DNA from: an uncultured Williamsia sp.
Lineage (GTDB): Bacteria > Actinomycetota > Actinomycetes > Mycobacteriales > Mycobacteriaceae
Assembly (NCBI RefSeq): GCF_947494875.1
Contig: NZ_CANLWM010000007.1
Coordinates: 209,405 to 273,404, forward strand
Direction: 5' to 3'
DNA: 64,000 bases
The translations under genes were made by a program, and so were the position numbers. Positions 1-8,852 of this stretch are shown here, piece by piece (the first letter of the stretch is position 1; every line of letters starts with the position of its first letter). The notes beneath the pieces were generated by a model that saw nothing but the letters and a program-made list of their open reading frames with translations, had not been told where the DNA came from and ran no database searches.

Positions 1-1
1 T

Positions 2-625
2 GACCGCATCACCGAGTCGACGCCGTGGGCCGCGACGACCCGTAAGGGCCGGATGCGTGCGGACCTCGACCGTCGCTACCTCGGCGAGCACGAGCGTGGC
101 CGCATCCGTGTCGGTCTGGGACGCTCCGCCGACTTCTTCGGTCCCGGCGTCTGGTCGTCGACCCTGGGTGCCGGGTTCTTCCCGCAGGCGCTCACGGGGG
201 AGCCCGTGGTGGCGTTCGGCGACATCGACCTGCCGCACTCCTACAGCTACGTCCCCGACGTCGCAGCCGGGTTGGTGACCCTCGGCACCGACAGCCGCGC
301 CCTCGGGCGGGTCTGGCACCTGCCGACCGTGCCGGCGGTGTCGACCGCCGAGGTCCACCGTCGGGTCGGCTCGATGCTGGGCCGTTCCCTCGAGGCGCTG
401 GTGCTCGACGAGCCGCAGCCGATCGGCGGGTTCGACGAGCAGTTCATGGCCGAGTACGCCGAGATGTTCTATCAGCACCGGATCCCGCAGAACATGGTGT
501 CGACGGCGTTCGAGACGACCTTCGGCGTCGCGCCGACACCGCTCGACGAGGCGCTCTCGACCACACTGCGGTGGTTCAGCCAGATGACACCCGCCGTTGG
601 GGTGCAGGAGGTCTCGAATCGCTAA
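2..625 (+). CDS. NAD-dependent epimerase/dehydratase family protein, 5' partial
   Basis: The open frame runs in from the left edge, so the N-terminal Rossmann part with the dinucleotide-binding glycines is missing. What remains is the C-terminal half of an extended SDR / NAD-dependent epimerase: a TRKGR..R segment that follows the active-site region in this family, a GR.SDFFGPG motif (substrate-domain loop) and a PHSYSYVPD motif where such enzymes close on the sugar-nucleotide-like substrate. The substrate cannot be told from this fragment. It ends with TAA at 625 and the next gene starts about 11 nt later on the same strand, so the two may be co-transcribed. The family is clear, the reaction is not. 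Confidence 0.85.
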   Translation, partial: DRITESTPWAATTRKGRMRADLDRRYLGEHERGRIRVGLGRSADFFGPGVWSSTLGAGFFPQALTGEPVVAFGDIDLPHSYSYVPDVAAGLVTLGTDSRALGRVWHLPTVPAVSTAEVHRRVGSMLGRSLEALVLDEPQPIGGFDEQFMAEYAEMFYQHRIPQNMVSTAFETTFGVAPTPLDEALSTTLRWFSQMTPAVGVQEVSNR

Positions 626-636
626 CGTCGTCCGCC

Positions 637-1674
637 GTGCGCGCCCGCCGATTCGTCCTCGCCGCCCTCCTGACGACACTGCTTGTCGCCGGCGCGGGCT
701 GGGCTCCCGCCCGCCCCGCGCCGGCGTTCGACCTGCAGGCTCATCGCGGCGGCATCGGGTTGACGACGGAGTCGACGCTCGATGCGTTCGACACCGCTCT
801 GCGTCTCGGCGTCACCACACTGGAGCTCGACACCCAGGTGACCCGCGACCTGCGCGTGGTCATCTCTCACGACCGTCAGATCTCGCGGGACAAGTGTGCC
901 GACACCGCGCCCGCCGGCCCGGGTGACCCGCAGTTCCCGTACGTCGGGAAATACATCCGCGACCTGTCGCTCGCCCAGATCCGCACACTCGACTGCGGTT
1001 TTCGGCAGCTGCCCCAGTTCCCCACCCAGCGGCGGGTCCCCGGCGCGCGACTGCTCGAGCTGCACCAGTTGTTCGACCTCATCCGCGAGCGGCGGGCGTT
1101 CGGCGTCCGGATGAACATCGAGACGAAGGTGGAGGCAGGGTCCCCCGAACAGACCCAACCGCGCGAGCTGTTCGTCGGGCGGGTGTGGTCGGAGATCGCC
1201 CGGTCCGGTCTCGCCCGCCAGGTCACCGTCCAGAGCTTCGACTGGGGCGCGCTGCGGGTGATGCACCGCCTGGCCCCGACGATCCCGCTCGTCGCGCTCA
1301 GCAACCGCGACTTCCTGCAGGTCGGGCAACCGGGCCGGTCTCCGTGGCTCGGTGGGCTCGACGCCGACGACGTCGGAGGCGACCTGGTGCGCGCGGCCCG
1401 TGCGATCCCCGGCGTCACCGCGATCTCGCCGGTGCAGGGTTTCCCGCAGGACGGGCGGATCGGGGACGGGACGTTCACTCCCTACCCGGACCGACGGATG
1501 GTCGACGACGCCCACCGCGCCGGGCTGCGGGTCATCCCGTGGACCGTCGATGACCCCGCCACGATGCGTCACTTCATCGACCTCGGCGTCGACGGCCTCA
1601 TCACCGACTACCCCGACCGCCTGCGGACCGTGATGGCGCAGGCGGGTCTCCGCCTGCCTCGCGCGGTGCCGTGA
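637..1674 (+). CDS. Secreted glycerophosphodiester phosphodiesterase
   Basis: GDPD-family TIM barrel that hydrolyses glycerophosphodiesters to glycerol-3-phosphate plus an alcohol. From a GTG at 637 the protein is 345 aa. The N-terminus is R-rich, followed by an alanine/leucine hydrophobic stretch typical of a signal peptide, so it probably acts outside the membrane. Catalytic signature seen: AHRGG with H36, ELD with E63 and D65, and SHD with H78. The open frame continues upstream to a GTG at 571, which would overlap the previous gene by 55 nt and put about 22 extra residues before the signal peptide; I prefer 637, although the nearest GGAGG (607-611) is rather far. Substrate specificity is unknown. 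Confidence 0.85.
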   Translation: MRARRFVLAALLTTLLVAGAGWAPARPAPAFDLQAHRGGIGLTTESTLDAFDTALRLGVTTLELDTQVTRDLRVVISHDRQISRDKCADTAPAGPGDPQFPYVGKYIRDLSLAQIRTLDCGFRQLPQFPTQRRVPGARLLELHQLFDLIRERRAFGVRMNIETKVEAGSPEQTQPRELFVGRVWSEIARSGLARQVTVQSFDWGALRVMHRLAPTIPLVALSNRDFLQVGQPGRSPWLGGLDADDVGGDLVRAARAIPGVTAISPVQGFPQDGRIGDGTFTPYPDRRMVDDAHRAGLRVIPWTVDDPATMRHFIDLGVDGLITDYPDRLRTVMAQAGLRLPRAVP

Positions 1675-1698
1675 CCCGTCCTGACTATCGTCGATCGC

Positions 1699-2637
1699 AT
1701 GCAGATGCGGACGGGGAGAGCGCAGGTCGGGACCGCCGAGATCGATGGCAAGCGCCACGAGATCGAGATCTACTACGAAGACCTCGGTGACGAGACCGCC
1801 CCGCCGATCCTTCTCGTCATGGGGCTCTCGGCGCAGCTGACGGTCTGGCCCGTCGGGTTCTGCGAGGCCCTGGTGGACGCGGGGTTCCGGGTGATCCGGT
1901 TCGACAACCGCGACATCGGACTGTCGACCCACCTCGACGGTGTCCGGGTGCGCGGCTCACTGATCCCGCGCCTCATCCGCACCGAACTCGGGTTCGGCAG
2001 CCCTGTCCCCTACACGGTCGTCGACATGGCGGCCGACGCCATCGGCCTGCTCGACCACCTCGGTCTGGACCGCGTGCACGTCGTCGGGGCGTCGATGGGC
2101 GGCATGATCGCGCAGGTCGTCGCGGGCAAGTACCCCGAGCGCACCCTGTCCGCGGCGATCATCTTCTCCTCGACGCTGCAGATGTTCCTGCCGCCGCCGG
2201 CGCCGGAGAAGCTGATGGCGTTGCTGTCCGGCCCGGGCAAGGGCGCGACGCGCGAGGAGTACATCGCGGCGTCGGCGAAGGCACTGCAGACCATCGGCAG
2301 CCCCGGTTACCCGCTCTCCGACGACGAGGCGTGGGAGCTCGCGGCCTCGTTCCACGACCGCGCGTTCGACCCCGCCGGCGTCATGCGGCAGTCGGCGGCC
2401 GTCATGGGCAGCGGCAGCCTGCGCCGCTACGCCCGCGCGATCACCGCCCCGACGGTCGTCATCCACGGCCGGGCCGACACCCTGATGCGCCCGGCGGGCG
2501 GCAAGGCCATCGCCCACGCCGTCCGCGACTCCCGACTGCTCCTGCTCGACGGGATGGGCCACGACCTGCCCGAGCCGCTGTGGCCGCAGATCGTCGGCGC
2601 CATCACCGACAACATCGCCCGGACGGCGACTGTCTAA
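1699..2637 (+). CDS. Alpha/beta-fold hydrolase
   Basis: 312-aa serine hydrolase of the alpha/beta fold. The nucleophile elbow GASMGG carries S132; the other triad members are D260 in HGRADT and H288 in GMGHD. The [12 protein letters not shown] segment supplies the oxyanion-hole turn. There is no signal peptide, so it is cytosolic. A TATCGT -10 element (1686-1691) ends 7 nt before the ATG and no Shine-Dalgarno sequence is present, which suggests a leaderless transcript. Its TAA stop is embedded in the TAAGCT sequence that may serve as -10 for metG. Esterases, lipases and peroxidases share this fold, so the substrate is open. Confidence 0.85.
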   Translation: MQMRTGRAQVGTAEIDGKRHEIEIYYEDLGDETAPPILLVMGLSAQLTVWPVGFCEALVDAGFRVIRFDNRDIGLSTHLDGVRVRGSLIPRLIRTELGFGSPVPYTVVDMAADAIGLLDHLGLDRVHVVGASMGGMIAQVVAGKYPERTLSAAIIFSSTLQMFLPPPAPEKLMALLSGPGKGATREEYIAASAKALQTIGSPGYPLSDDEAWELAASFHDRAFDPAGVMRQSAAVMGSGSLRRYARAITAPTVVIHGRADTLMRPAGGKAIAHAVRDSRLLLLDGMGHDLPEPLWPQIVGAITDNIARTATV

Positions 2638-2648
2638 GCTGGCCCATC

Positions 2649-4202
2649 ATGGCTGACGACACCGCGACCCCGTTCTATGTGACGACCGCCATCGCCTACC
2701 CGAACGGTGTCCCCCACATCGGCCACGCCTACGAGTACGTCTCGACCGACGCGATCGCCAGGTTCAAGCGGCTCGACGGCTTCGACGTCCGATTCCTCAC
2801 CGGGACCGACGAACACGGCCAGAAGATGCAGCAGACCGCTGCCGCCGAGGGCATCCCGACTCGTGAGCTCGCCGACCGCAACGCCGCCGCGTTCCGCGCG
2901 ATGCAGGAGACGCTCGGCAGCAGCTTCGACCGATTCATCCGCACCACCGACGCCGACCACGAGGTCGCGAGCCAGGAGCTGTGGCGCCGCATGGCCGACG
3001 CAGGCGACATCTACCTCGACACGTTCAGCGGGTGGTACTCCGTCCGTGACGAGGCCTACTACGGCGAGGACGAGCTGACGACGCTCGAGGACGGCAGTCG
3101 GATCGCCACCGCCACACAGACCCCCGTCGAGTGGACCGAGGAGGCCAGCTACTTCTTCCGGCTGTCGGCCTACCAGGACAAGCTGTTGGCGCTCTACGAG
3201 TCCCGGCCCGAGTTCATCGGGCCGGCCACACGGCGCAACGAGGTCGCGAGCTTCGTCGCGGGCGGCCTCCGGGACCTGTCGATCTCGCGCACCACCTTCG
3301 ACTGGGGCGTCCCGGTTCCCGGCGACCCCGACCACGTCATGTACGTCTGGGTCGACGCGCTGACCAACTACCTCACCGGCGTCGGTTTCCCCGACACCGA
3401 TCCCGCTCTGCTGGAACGGTTCTGGCCCGCCGACCTGCACGTCATCGGCAAGGACATCGTCCGGTTCCACTGCGTGTACTGGCCCGCGTTCCTGATGAGC
3501 GCCGGGATCGAGCTGCCGAGGCGGGTGTTCGCGCACGGCTTCCTGTTCAACAAGGGCGAGAAGATGAGCAAGTCGGTCGGCAACGTCGTCGACCCGTACG
3601 CGCTCGTCGAGCAGTACGGCCTCGACCCGCTGCGCTTCTTCCTGTTGCGCGAGGTGTCCTACGGCCAGGACGGCAGCTACTCGCACGACGCGATCGTGTC
3701 GCGGATCAACGCCGACCTCGCCAACGAGTTCGGCAACCTCGCGCAGCGCTCGCTGTCGATGATCGCGAAGAACTTCGACGGAGCGGTCCCCGAGCCCGGC
3801 GAGTTCACCGACGACGACACCGCACTGCTCGCCCGGGCCGACGGTCTGCTGGAGAAGGTGCGCGCCGAGTTCGACGTGCAGGCCATGCATCTCGCCCTCG
3901 AGGCGATGTGGGAGGTGCTCGGCGAGACGAACAGGTACATCTCGGCGCAGGAACCGTGGAAACTCGCCAAGACGGACCTGCCGCGCGCGGGAACCGTCCT
4001 CTACGTGTGCGCCGAGGTGGTGCGGATCGTCGCGATGCTGGCGCAGCCGGTGATGCCGGGATCGACGGGTCGAATCCTCGATCTCCTGGCCGTCGACGAA
4101 AACTCCCGTACCTTCGCTCACCTCGGCGACCGCCTCACCGCGGGTGCCGCACTGCCGAAACCGACACCGGTGTTCCCGCGCTACGACGACTCCCGCGACT
4201 GA
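2649..4202 (+). CDS. metG: Methionyl-tRNA synthetase
   Basis: 517-aa class I aminoacyl-tRNA synthetase that charges tRNA-Met. The HIGH signature (PHIGHAY) lies near residue 23 and KMSKS at residues 305-309. The connective domain is the short form without the four-cysteine zinc knuckle, and there is no C-terminal tRNA-binding appendix, as in the compact actinobacterial enzymes. The ATG at 2649 sits 8 nt after TAAGCT (2635-2640), so the mRNA may be leaderless. pabB follows 8 nt after the stop on the same strand. Essential housekeeping gene. Confidence 0.97.
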   Translation: MADDTATPFYVTTAIAYPNGVPHIGHAYEYVSTDAIARFKRLDGFDVRFLTGTDEHGQKMQQTAAAEGIPTRELADRNAAAFRAMQETLGSSFDRFIRTTDADHEVASQELWRRMADAGDIYLDTFSGWYSVRDEAYYGEDELTTLEDGSRIATATQTPVEWTEEASYFFRLSAYQDKLLALYESRPEFIGPATRRNEVASFVAGGLRDLSISRTTFDWGVPVPGDPDHVMYVWVDALTNYLTGVGFPDTDPALLERFWPADLHVIGKDIVRFHCVYWPAFLMSAGIELPRRVFAHGFLFNKGEKMSKSVGNVVDPYALVEQYGLDPLRFFLLREVSYGQDGSYSHDAIVSRINADLANEFGNLAQRSLSMIAKNFDGAVPEPGEFTDDDTALLARADGLLEKVRAEFDVQAMHLALEAMWEVLGETNRYISAQEPWKLAKTDLPRAGTVLYVCAEVVRIVAMLAQPVMPGSTGRILDLLAVDENSRTFAHLGDRLTAGAALPKPTPVFPRYDDSRD

Positions 4203-4210
4203 CAGCTGCC

Positions 4211-5395
4211 ATGACGACCGAGGTGCTCGGTCCCGGTCGCAGCGCCGTCGACGTCCTGGGGTCCCTCGCCGATCACGCACGCACACACGGGATCCCGCCC
4301 CCGGCGGCGCTCGTCGGCGACTGGCTGGACGCCGAGGCGGTGATCGCGCCCTCGTTGGAGGTGGTCGCGGGACTCGGACCGTCGACGCACCCGGACCGGT
4401 TCTGGTTCGGCGCACTGTCTTTCCCCGACCGCACCGCTCAGGTCCGGCTGCCGGCCGTGCTCGGCGGCACGTGTGACGCCGTTCTGTTCCTGCGGGACGG
4501 GGTGTGGCACCACGCCTCGTCGACGGGTGCCCGATGTCCGGATGCACTGCGCGTCAGTGTGACCGACCACCCGCCGGTCATCGAGGAGTGGACGGCCCGG
4601 TGGCGCGCACCTGACCGGGACCACCATGAGCGCGCGATCCTCTCGTGTCTGGACGCGATCGCGGCCGGCGAGATCTACCAGGCCTGTGTGTGCAGTCGGT
4701 TCACCGGACACCTGCGCGGGGAGCCCGTCGACCTGTTCCGCGACGGGGTGACGCGGACGTCGCCCCGGAAAGCCGCGTTCCTCACGGGCGCATGGGGTTC
4801 GGTCGTCTCGTTCTCGCCCGAGACCTACCTCCGGCGGGTCGGCGACGTGGTCTCGTCGAGTCCCATCAAGGGCACATTGCCGCTGTCCGAGGACCCCGCT
4901 CTCCTGCGTGCGTCGGTCAAGGACGTCGCCGAGAACATCATGATCGTCGACCTGGTCCGCAACGACCTCGGGCGGGTCGCGGTGCCCGGCACCGTCACCG
5001 TCCCCGAGTTGCTGTCCGTGCACGCCGCGCCGGGCGTCTGGCACCTCGTGTCGACCGTGACCGCCCACGTGTCGCCGTCCGTCGACACCGACGCACTGCT
5101 CGACGCGACGTTCCCACCCGGCTCGGTGACCGGCACCCCGAAGCTCCGTGCGCGAGAACTGCTGTCGGACTGGGAGACCGACGCCCGTGGGGTCTACTGC
5201 GGCGCGATCGGGGTCCGCGCACCCGACGGCGACCTCGACCTGTCCGTCGCGATCCGCACCGTCGAGATCACCCCCGACGGCGCGATGGGTCTCGGCGTGG
5301 GCGGCGGCATCACCATCGACTCCGACCCGTCGCGGGAGTGGCAGGAATGTCTGGACAAGGCGGCGTCGATCATCGGCCTGACGCACTCCCGGTGA
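4211..5395 (+). CDS. pabB: Aminodeoxychorismate synthase component I
   Basis: 394-aa chorismate-binding enzyme that, with a PabA glutaminase, turns chorismate into 4-amino-4-deoxychorismate for folate. The catalytic lysine that separates PabB from anthranilate synthase is present (K220 in PIKGT; TrpE has PIAGT). Further chorismate-site motifs are IVDLVRNDLGR, SVTGTPK and GVGGGIT near the C-terminus. The N-terminal third is short and weakly conserved. It follows metG closely and is convergent with rsmI, with only 4 bp between the two stop codons. No glutaminase partner is encoded in the window. Confidence 0.93.
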   Translation: MTTEVLGPGRSAVDVLGSLADHARTHGIPPPAALVGDWLDAEAVIAPSLEVVAGLGPSTHPDRFWFGALSFPDRTAQVRLPAVLGGTCDAVLFLRDGVWHHASSTGARCPDALRVSVTDHPPVIEEWTARWRAPDRDHHERAILSCLDAIAAGEIYQACVCSRFTGHLRGEPVDLFRDGVTRTSPRKAAFLTGAWGSVVSFSPETYLRRVGDVVSSSPIKGTLPLSEDPALLRASVKDVAENIMIVDLVRNDLGRVAVPGTVTVPELLSVHAAPGVWHLVSTVTAHVSPSVDTDALLDATFPPGSVTGTPKLRARELLSDWETDARGVYCGAIGVRAPDGDLDLSVAIRTVEITPDGAMGLGVGGGITIDSDPSREWQECLDKAASIIGLTHSR

Positions 5396-5399
5396 CGGT

Positions 5400-6266
5400 T
5401 CAGCGCGCGGCGAGAACCGCCTCGTAGAGGTCGCGACGCCCCACGCCTGCGCGCGCGGCCACCTGGGCGCAGGCGTCCTTGAGTCGCGCGCCGTCGGCGA
5501 CGAGGGCCTCGACCTCCCCGACGAGGTCGGCCGGGTCCGCCTCGGTCGCGACCGCGCCCTCCACGACGACGGTGATCTCACCGCGTACGCCATCGGCCGC
5601 CCAGGCCGCCAGCTCGGCGAGCGGGCCGCGCCGGACCTCTTCGTAGGTCTTGGTCAGCTCCCGACAGACGGCCGCGCGGCGGTCGGGACCCAGCACGGTG
5701 ACCGCGTCGGCCAGACAGTCGGCCAGGCGATGCGGGGACTCGAAGAACACGACGGTCCGCGGCTGTGTGGCGAGCTCGGCCAGCCACGACCGGCGTGCGG
5801 ACCCCTTCCGCGGCGCGAACCCGTCGAAGCAGAACCGTTCGACGGGCAACCCCGACAGCGCGAGCGCCGTCGTCACCGCCGACGGGCCCGGCAGACAGGT
5901 GACCGGCAGACCGGCGTCCACACAGGCGACGACGAGGCGGTACCCCGGGTCGCTGACCGACGGCATGCCCGCGTCGGTGACGAGCAGGACCCGCGATCCG
6001 GCCGCGACCTCCTCGACGAGGCCGGGGGCTCGGCGTTCCTCCACCTGGTCGTAGTAGCTGACGACACGCCCGGTGATCGTGACGTCCAGGGCGGCAGCCA
6101 GGGCACGCGTGCGCCGTGTGTCCTCGGCGGCGACGACGTCGGCGCTGCTCAATGCCTCCCGGAGCCGTGGCGAGGCGTCGTCGGCGCGGCCCATCGGGGT
6201 CGCGGCCAGGATCAGACAACCCGGGCGCGCAGCCGGGTCGGCGTCGCCGTCATCCGTGGTCCCCAT
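5400..6266 (-). CDS. rsmI: 16S rRNA (cytidine-1402-2'-O)-methyltransferase
   Basis: 288-aa SAM-dependent tetrapyrrole-methylase-fold enzyme that 2'-O-methylates C1402 in the ribosomal decoding site. Family signs: the ATPMGR start, AAEDTRRT, TDAGMPSVSDPG, CLPGPSAVTTALALSGLP and FFESPHR motifs. The open frame continues upstream, but the ATG at 6266 fits homologues and lies 8 nt from TAGGCT on the minus strand (6280-6275), a -10 element that shares its TA with the divergent pmt promoter. This implies a leaderless mRNA. Confidence 0.94.
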   Translation of the reverse strand: MGTTDDGDADPAARPGCLILAATPMGRADDASPRLREALSSADVVAAEDTRRTRALAAALDVTITGRVVSYYDQVEERRAPGLVEEVAAGSRVLLVTDAGMPSVSDPGYRLVVACVDAGLPVTCLPGPSAVTTALALSGLPVERFCFDGFAPRKGSARRSWLAELATQPRTVVFFESPHRLADCLADAVTVLGPDRRAAVCRELTKTYEEVRRGPLAELAAWAADGVRGEITVVVEGAVATEADPADLVGEVEALVADGARLKDACAQVAARAGVGRRDLYEAVLAAR

Positions 6267-6274
6267 CGTCGGAC

Positions 6275-6284
6275 AGCCTACGAT
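6275..6284. promoter_or_regulatory. Symmetric divergent -10 elements for rsmI and pmt
   Basis: AGCCTACGAT reads as TACGAT on the plus strand (6279-6284) and TAGGCT on the minus strand (6280-6275). The two -10 hexamers share the central TA. The pmt GTG starts 7 nt downstream and the rsmI ATG 8 nt downstream in the other direction, so both genes would be transcribed leaderless from one symmetric 10-bp core in a 25-bp gap. Seen directly in sequence; the transcription starts are inferred. Confidence 0.6.
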
Positions 6285-6291
6285 CGTGCGG

Positions 6292-7893
6292 GTGAGCACC
6301 GCCGCACCCGTCGACCCCCGAGGTCTCGTCGACGCGTCGGAACTGCTCGACGGGCGCGGACAGGCCGAGGACCTCGGTGCCCGCCCCGGTCCCTCGGTCC
6401 CGCCACCCGTGTTCGGCGCGACCGACACCCGCCGCGGATGGATCGTCGCCGCAGTGCTGACCGTCATCGCCGCGGTGACCCGCTTCTGGGGCCTCGGGCA
6501 TCCCACCGACAACGGCACACCGGTCTTCGACGAGAAGCACTACGTCCCGCAGGCGTGGCAGGTGCTCACCGGCGGCAACTGGATCGAGGACAACCCCGCC
6601 TACGGGCTCGTGGTGCACCCGCCGGTCGGCAAGTGGATCATCGCGATCGGCGAGGGGATGTTCGGCTACACGCCCGTCGGGTGGCGGTTCGCATCCGCCG
6701 TCCTCGGCACGCTCATGGTGCTCATCGTCTTCCGGATGACCCGGCGACTCTCGCGCTCGACGTTGATCGGCGCGATCGCCGCGGTGTTCCTCATCTGCGA
6801 CGGCGTGACGTTCGTGTCGTCGCGCGTCGGGATGCTCGACATCGTCCAGATCTTCTTCCTGCTCGCGGCGATGGCGACGCTCATCGCCGACCGCGACCAG
6901 ATGCGAGCGCGGATGCACCGCGTGTGGTCGGAGGGACGGATCGCCGAGACGCCCTTCGGCCCACGTCTCGGGTTCCGGTGGTGGCGCTTCGCGACCGCCC
7001 TGCTGCTCGGCCTGGGCTGCGCGACGAAGTGGTCGGGGATCTACTTCGTCCTCTTCTACCTCGTGCTGTCGCTCGGGTTCGACGTCGCCAACCGGCGGAC
7101 GTATCACGTGCAGCGACCGTGGATGGGAACACTGCGGCGCGACGTCGTCCCCGCCGGGTTCAGCCTCGCCGTCACCCCGATCCTGGTGTACCTGGCGAGC
7201 TTCGCGCCGTGGTTCGCCGGCGAGACCTCGGTGTACCGCTACGCGGTCGGCAATCAGGTCGGCTACGACGGCGCGTTCTCCTGGGTGCCCGGGGCGTGGC
7301 GATCGCTCTGGTACTACGAGGCCGGGATCCTCAAGTTCCACGAGGGACTCACGAACTCGGCGGGCAATCACCACCCCTGGGAGTCGAAGCCGTGGACGTG
7401 GCCGATGAGCCTGCGCCCCATGCTCTACGCGGTGCAGAACGGGCCGGACCAGTGCGGCGGCGGCGAGTGCATCCGTGTACAGATGCTGATCGGGACGCCG
7501 GCCATGTGGTGGCTGGCCTTCCCGATGCTGCTGTGGGGCCTGTGGCGCTGGATCGCGCGACGCGACTGGCGGTACGCCGTCGTGCTCGTCGGGTACGGCG
7601 CCGCCTGGCTGCCGTGGTTCGCCAACCTCGACCGCCAGATGTACTTCTTCTACGCCACCGCGATGGCGCCGTTCCTGGTGATCGGGCTGGCGCTGTGCGT
7701 CGGCGACCTGATCGGCGCCGACGGGCGATGGCGGTCGTTCGGACGGGAACGACGGATGCTGGGCGTGGCGCTCGCGTCGATCTACATCGGTCTGGTGGTC
7801 ACGAACTTCATCTGGATGTGGCCGATCCTCACCGGCGGCCCACTCTCACTGCACGAGTGGAACCTGCAGATGTGGCTGCCCAGCTGGCGCTGA
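6292..7893 (+). CDS. pmt: Polyprenol-phosphate-mannose--protein mannosyltransferase
   Basis: 533-aa polytopic GT39/PMT enzyme that transfers mannose from a polyprenol phosphate carrier to serine or threonine of secreted proteins. After a roughly 45-residue cytoplasmic segment come many hydrophobic helices. The first extracytoplasmic loop has the acidic DE pair needed for catalysis (VFDEKHYVPQA), and VHPPVGKW, NHHPWESKPW and the late tryptophan-rich helices match actinobacterial Pmt. The GTG start is 7 nt after TACGAT, divergent from rsmI as in M. tuberculosis Rv1002c/Rv1003. Works with Sec-exported substrates. Confidence 0.94.
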   Translation: MSTAAPVDPRGLVDASELLDGRGQAEDLGARPGPSVPPPVFGATDTRRGWIVAAVLTVIAAVTRFWGLGHPTDNGTPVFDEKHYVPQAWQVLTGGNWIEDNPAYGLVVHPPVGKWIIAIGEGMFGYTPVGWRFASAVLGTLMVLIVFRMTRRLSRSTLIGAIAAVFLICDGVTFVSSRVGMLDIVQIFFLLAAMATLIADRDQMRARMHRVWSEGRIAETPFGPRLGFRWWRFATALLLGLGCATKWSGIYFVLFYLVLSLGFDVANRRTYHVQRPWMGTLRRDVVPAGFSLAVTPILVYLASFAPWFAGETSVYRYAVGNQVGYDGAFSWVPGAWRSLWYYEAGILKFHEGLTNSAGNHHPWESKPWTWPMSLRPMLYAVQNGPDQCGGGECIRVQMLIGTPAMWWLAFPMLLWGLWRWIARRDWRYAVVLVGYGAAWLPWFANLDRQMYFFYATAMAPFLVIGLALCVGDLIGADGRWRSFGRERRMLGVALASIYIGLVVTNFIWMWPILTGGPLSLHEWNLQMWLPSWR

Positions 7894-7932
7894 CCGTGCA
7901 GCGACCGCCCCGCTGAACCCTGGCGCGACCAC

Positions 7933-8116
7933 GTCGAGTGGGCGGTCGGAGACGTCGACTGGGCAGTTGGAGACGTCGACTGGGCAGTTGGAGACGTCGA
8001 CTGGGCAGTTGGAGACGTCGACTGGGCGGCTCGGCACGCGCAAGGCGGCGTACCGCCCACTCGACGCGCCCAAGCGCCCACTCGACGCGTCCAAGCGCCC
8101 ACTCGACGAGGTCGAC
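7933..8116. repeat. 21-bp tandem repeat array 1, inverted arms
   Basis: Five head-to-tail 21-bp units (starts 7933, 7954, 7975, 7996, 8017) with core TGGGCAGTTGGAGAC are followed, after a 16-bp spacer, by three 21-bp units in the opposite orientation (8054, 8075, 8096) that begin CGCCCACTCGACG. The first forward unit begins GTCGAGTGGGCG, the exact complement of the reverse core, so the two arms are related and could pair. The array fills the gap between the convergent pmt and 8155-8742 genes. Two further arrays with the same period and core occur at 18423 and 27337. Function unknown; not coding. Confidence 0.9.
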
Positions 8117-8154
8117 GACGGTGACGCCGTCAGGTCGGACCTGGGCGTGCCGGC

Positions 8155-8742
8155 TCAGCGGGGCGGGATGACCCCGCGGAGGGTGTCGGTGGTCCCCACG
8201 TCAGAGGCGACGTAGATCTGGTCGAGGCTCGTCTGCACGTCGAAGAACGCCAGCGGCAGGTTCTTGAGCTTGTCGTCCTGCGCACGGAACTGGACCTGCC
8301 GGCCGACGTAGCGCGTCTCGGTGTCCACGATCTGGTTCCTGTCGGTCCCGACGGGGTTGAAGATCATCGGACTCGTGAACGGGGTCCCGCCGCGCACGGG
8401 AAAGCCGTCACGGATGGGCGGGCCGCTCACCGAGATCGCGGCCACCGACTGTCCCGTCCCGCCGGTGACGTTGCGGGGTCCGTAGAGGAGGACCGAGTAC
8501 GTCGGCCCGGTACCGCGACCGAACCCGGGGAAACCCCGCAGGTTCAGCGTGATGTCGAGTCGGCCCGCGCCGCGGTCGTAGTCGACGGTCACCGACCGCA
8601 GATCGACGCTGCCCGGCGCGGCCTTCACCGGCGACGGCACCGTCACCGACGCCGCGGACGCCGGTGCGACACCCACGGCCACCCCCGCGGCGACGAGGAC
8701 TCCGGCGAGAGCTGAGGTGGACCACCGTGCGGCACGACGCAT
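8155..8742 (-). CDS. Secreted hypothetical protein
   Basis: 195-aa protein with a clear Sec signal peptide: MRRAAR, an Ala/Val/Gly hydrophobic core and an APASAA cleavage region near residue 33. The mature part is beta-rich, with no membrane segment, no cysteines of note and no catalytic motif that I recognise. The ATG at 8742 was chosen because AGGAG stands 7 nt upstream; the frame itself extends further. It is convergent with pmt across the repeat array. Likely cell-wall or culture-filtrate protein; I do not recognise the family. Confidence 0.75.
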   Translation of the reverse strand: MRRAARWSTSALAGVLVAAGVAVGVAPASAASVTVPSPVKAAPGSVDLRSVTVDYDRGAGRLDITLNLRGFPGFGRGTGPTYSVLLYGPRNVTGGTGQSVAAISVSGPPIRDGFPVRGGTPFTSPMIFNPVGTDRNQIVDTETRYVGRQVQFRAQDDKLKNLPLAFFDVQTSLDQIYVASDVGTTDTLRGVIPPR

Positions 8743-8852
8743 CGAGACTCCTGTGAGATCCGCCGCCGGGATGCGGCACTGTGACGAGTATCGCATCCCG
8801 GATCAACGATCCTCAGCCGAGTCCCGCCGATTACCGACGTCGCGCCGACGAC

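Noticed and set aside
622..1932. Long minus-strand open frame opposite the glycerophosphodiesterase
   Set aside because: High GC content leaves long open frames in shadow positions; composition is Arg/Asp/His-rich without any domain, and the plus-strand gene has a clear catalytic signature.
7933..8116. CRISPR-like array
   Set aside because: Units are contiguous 21-bp tandem copies with no unique spacers, both orientations occur, and no cas gene is present.
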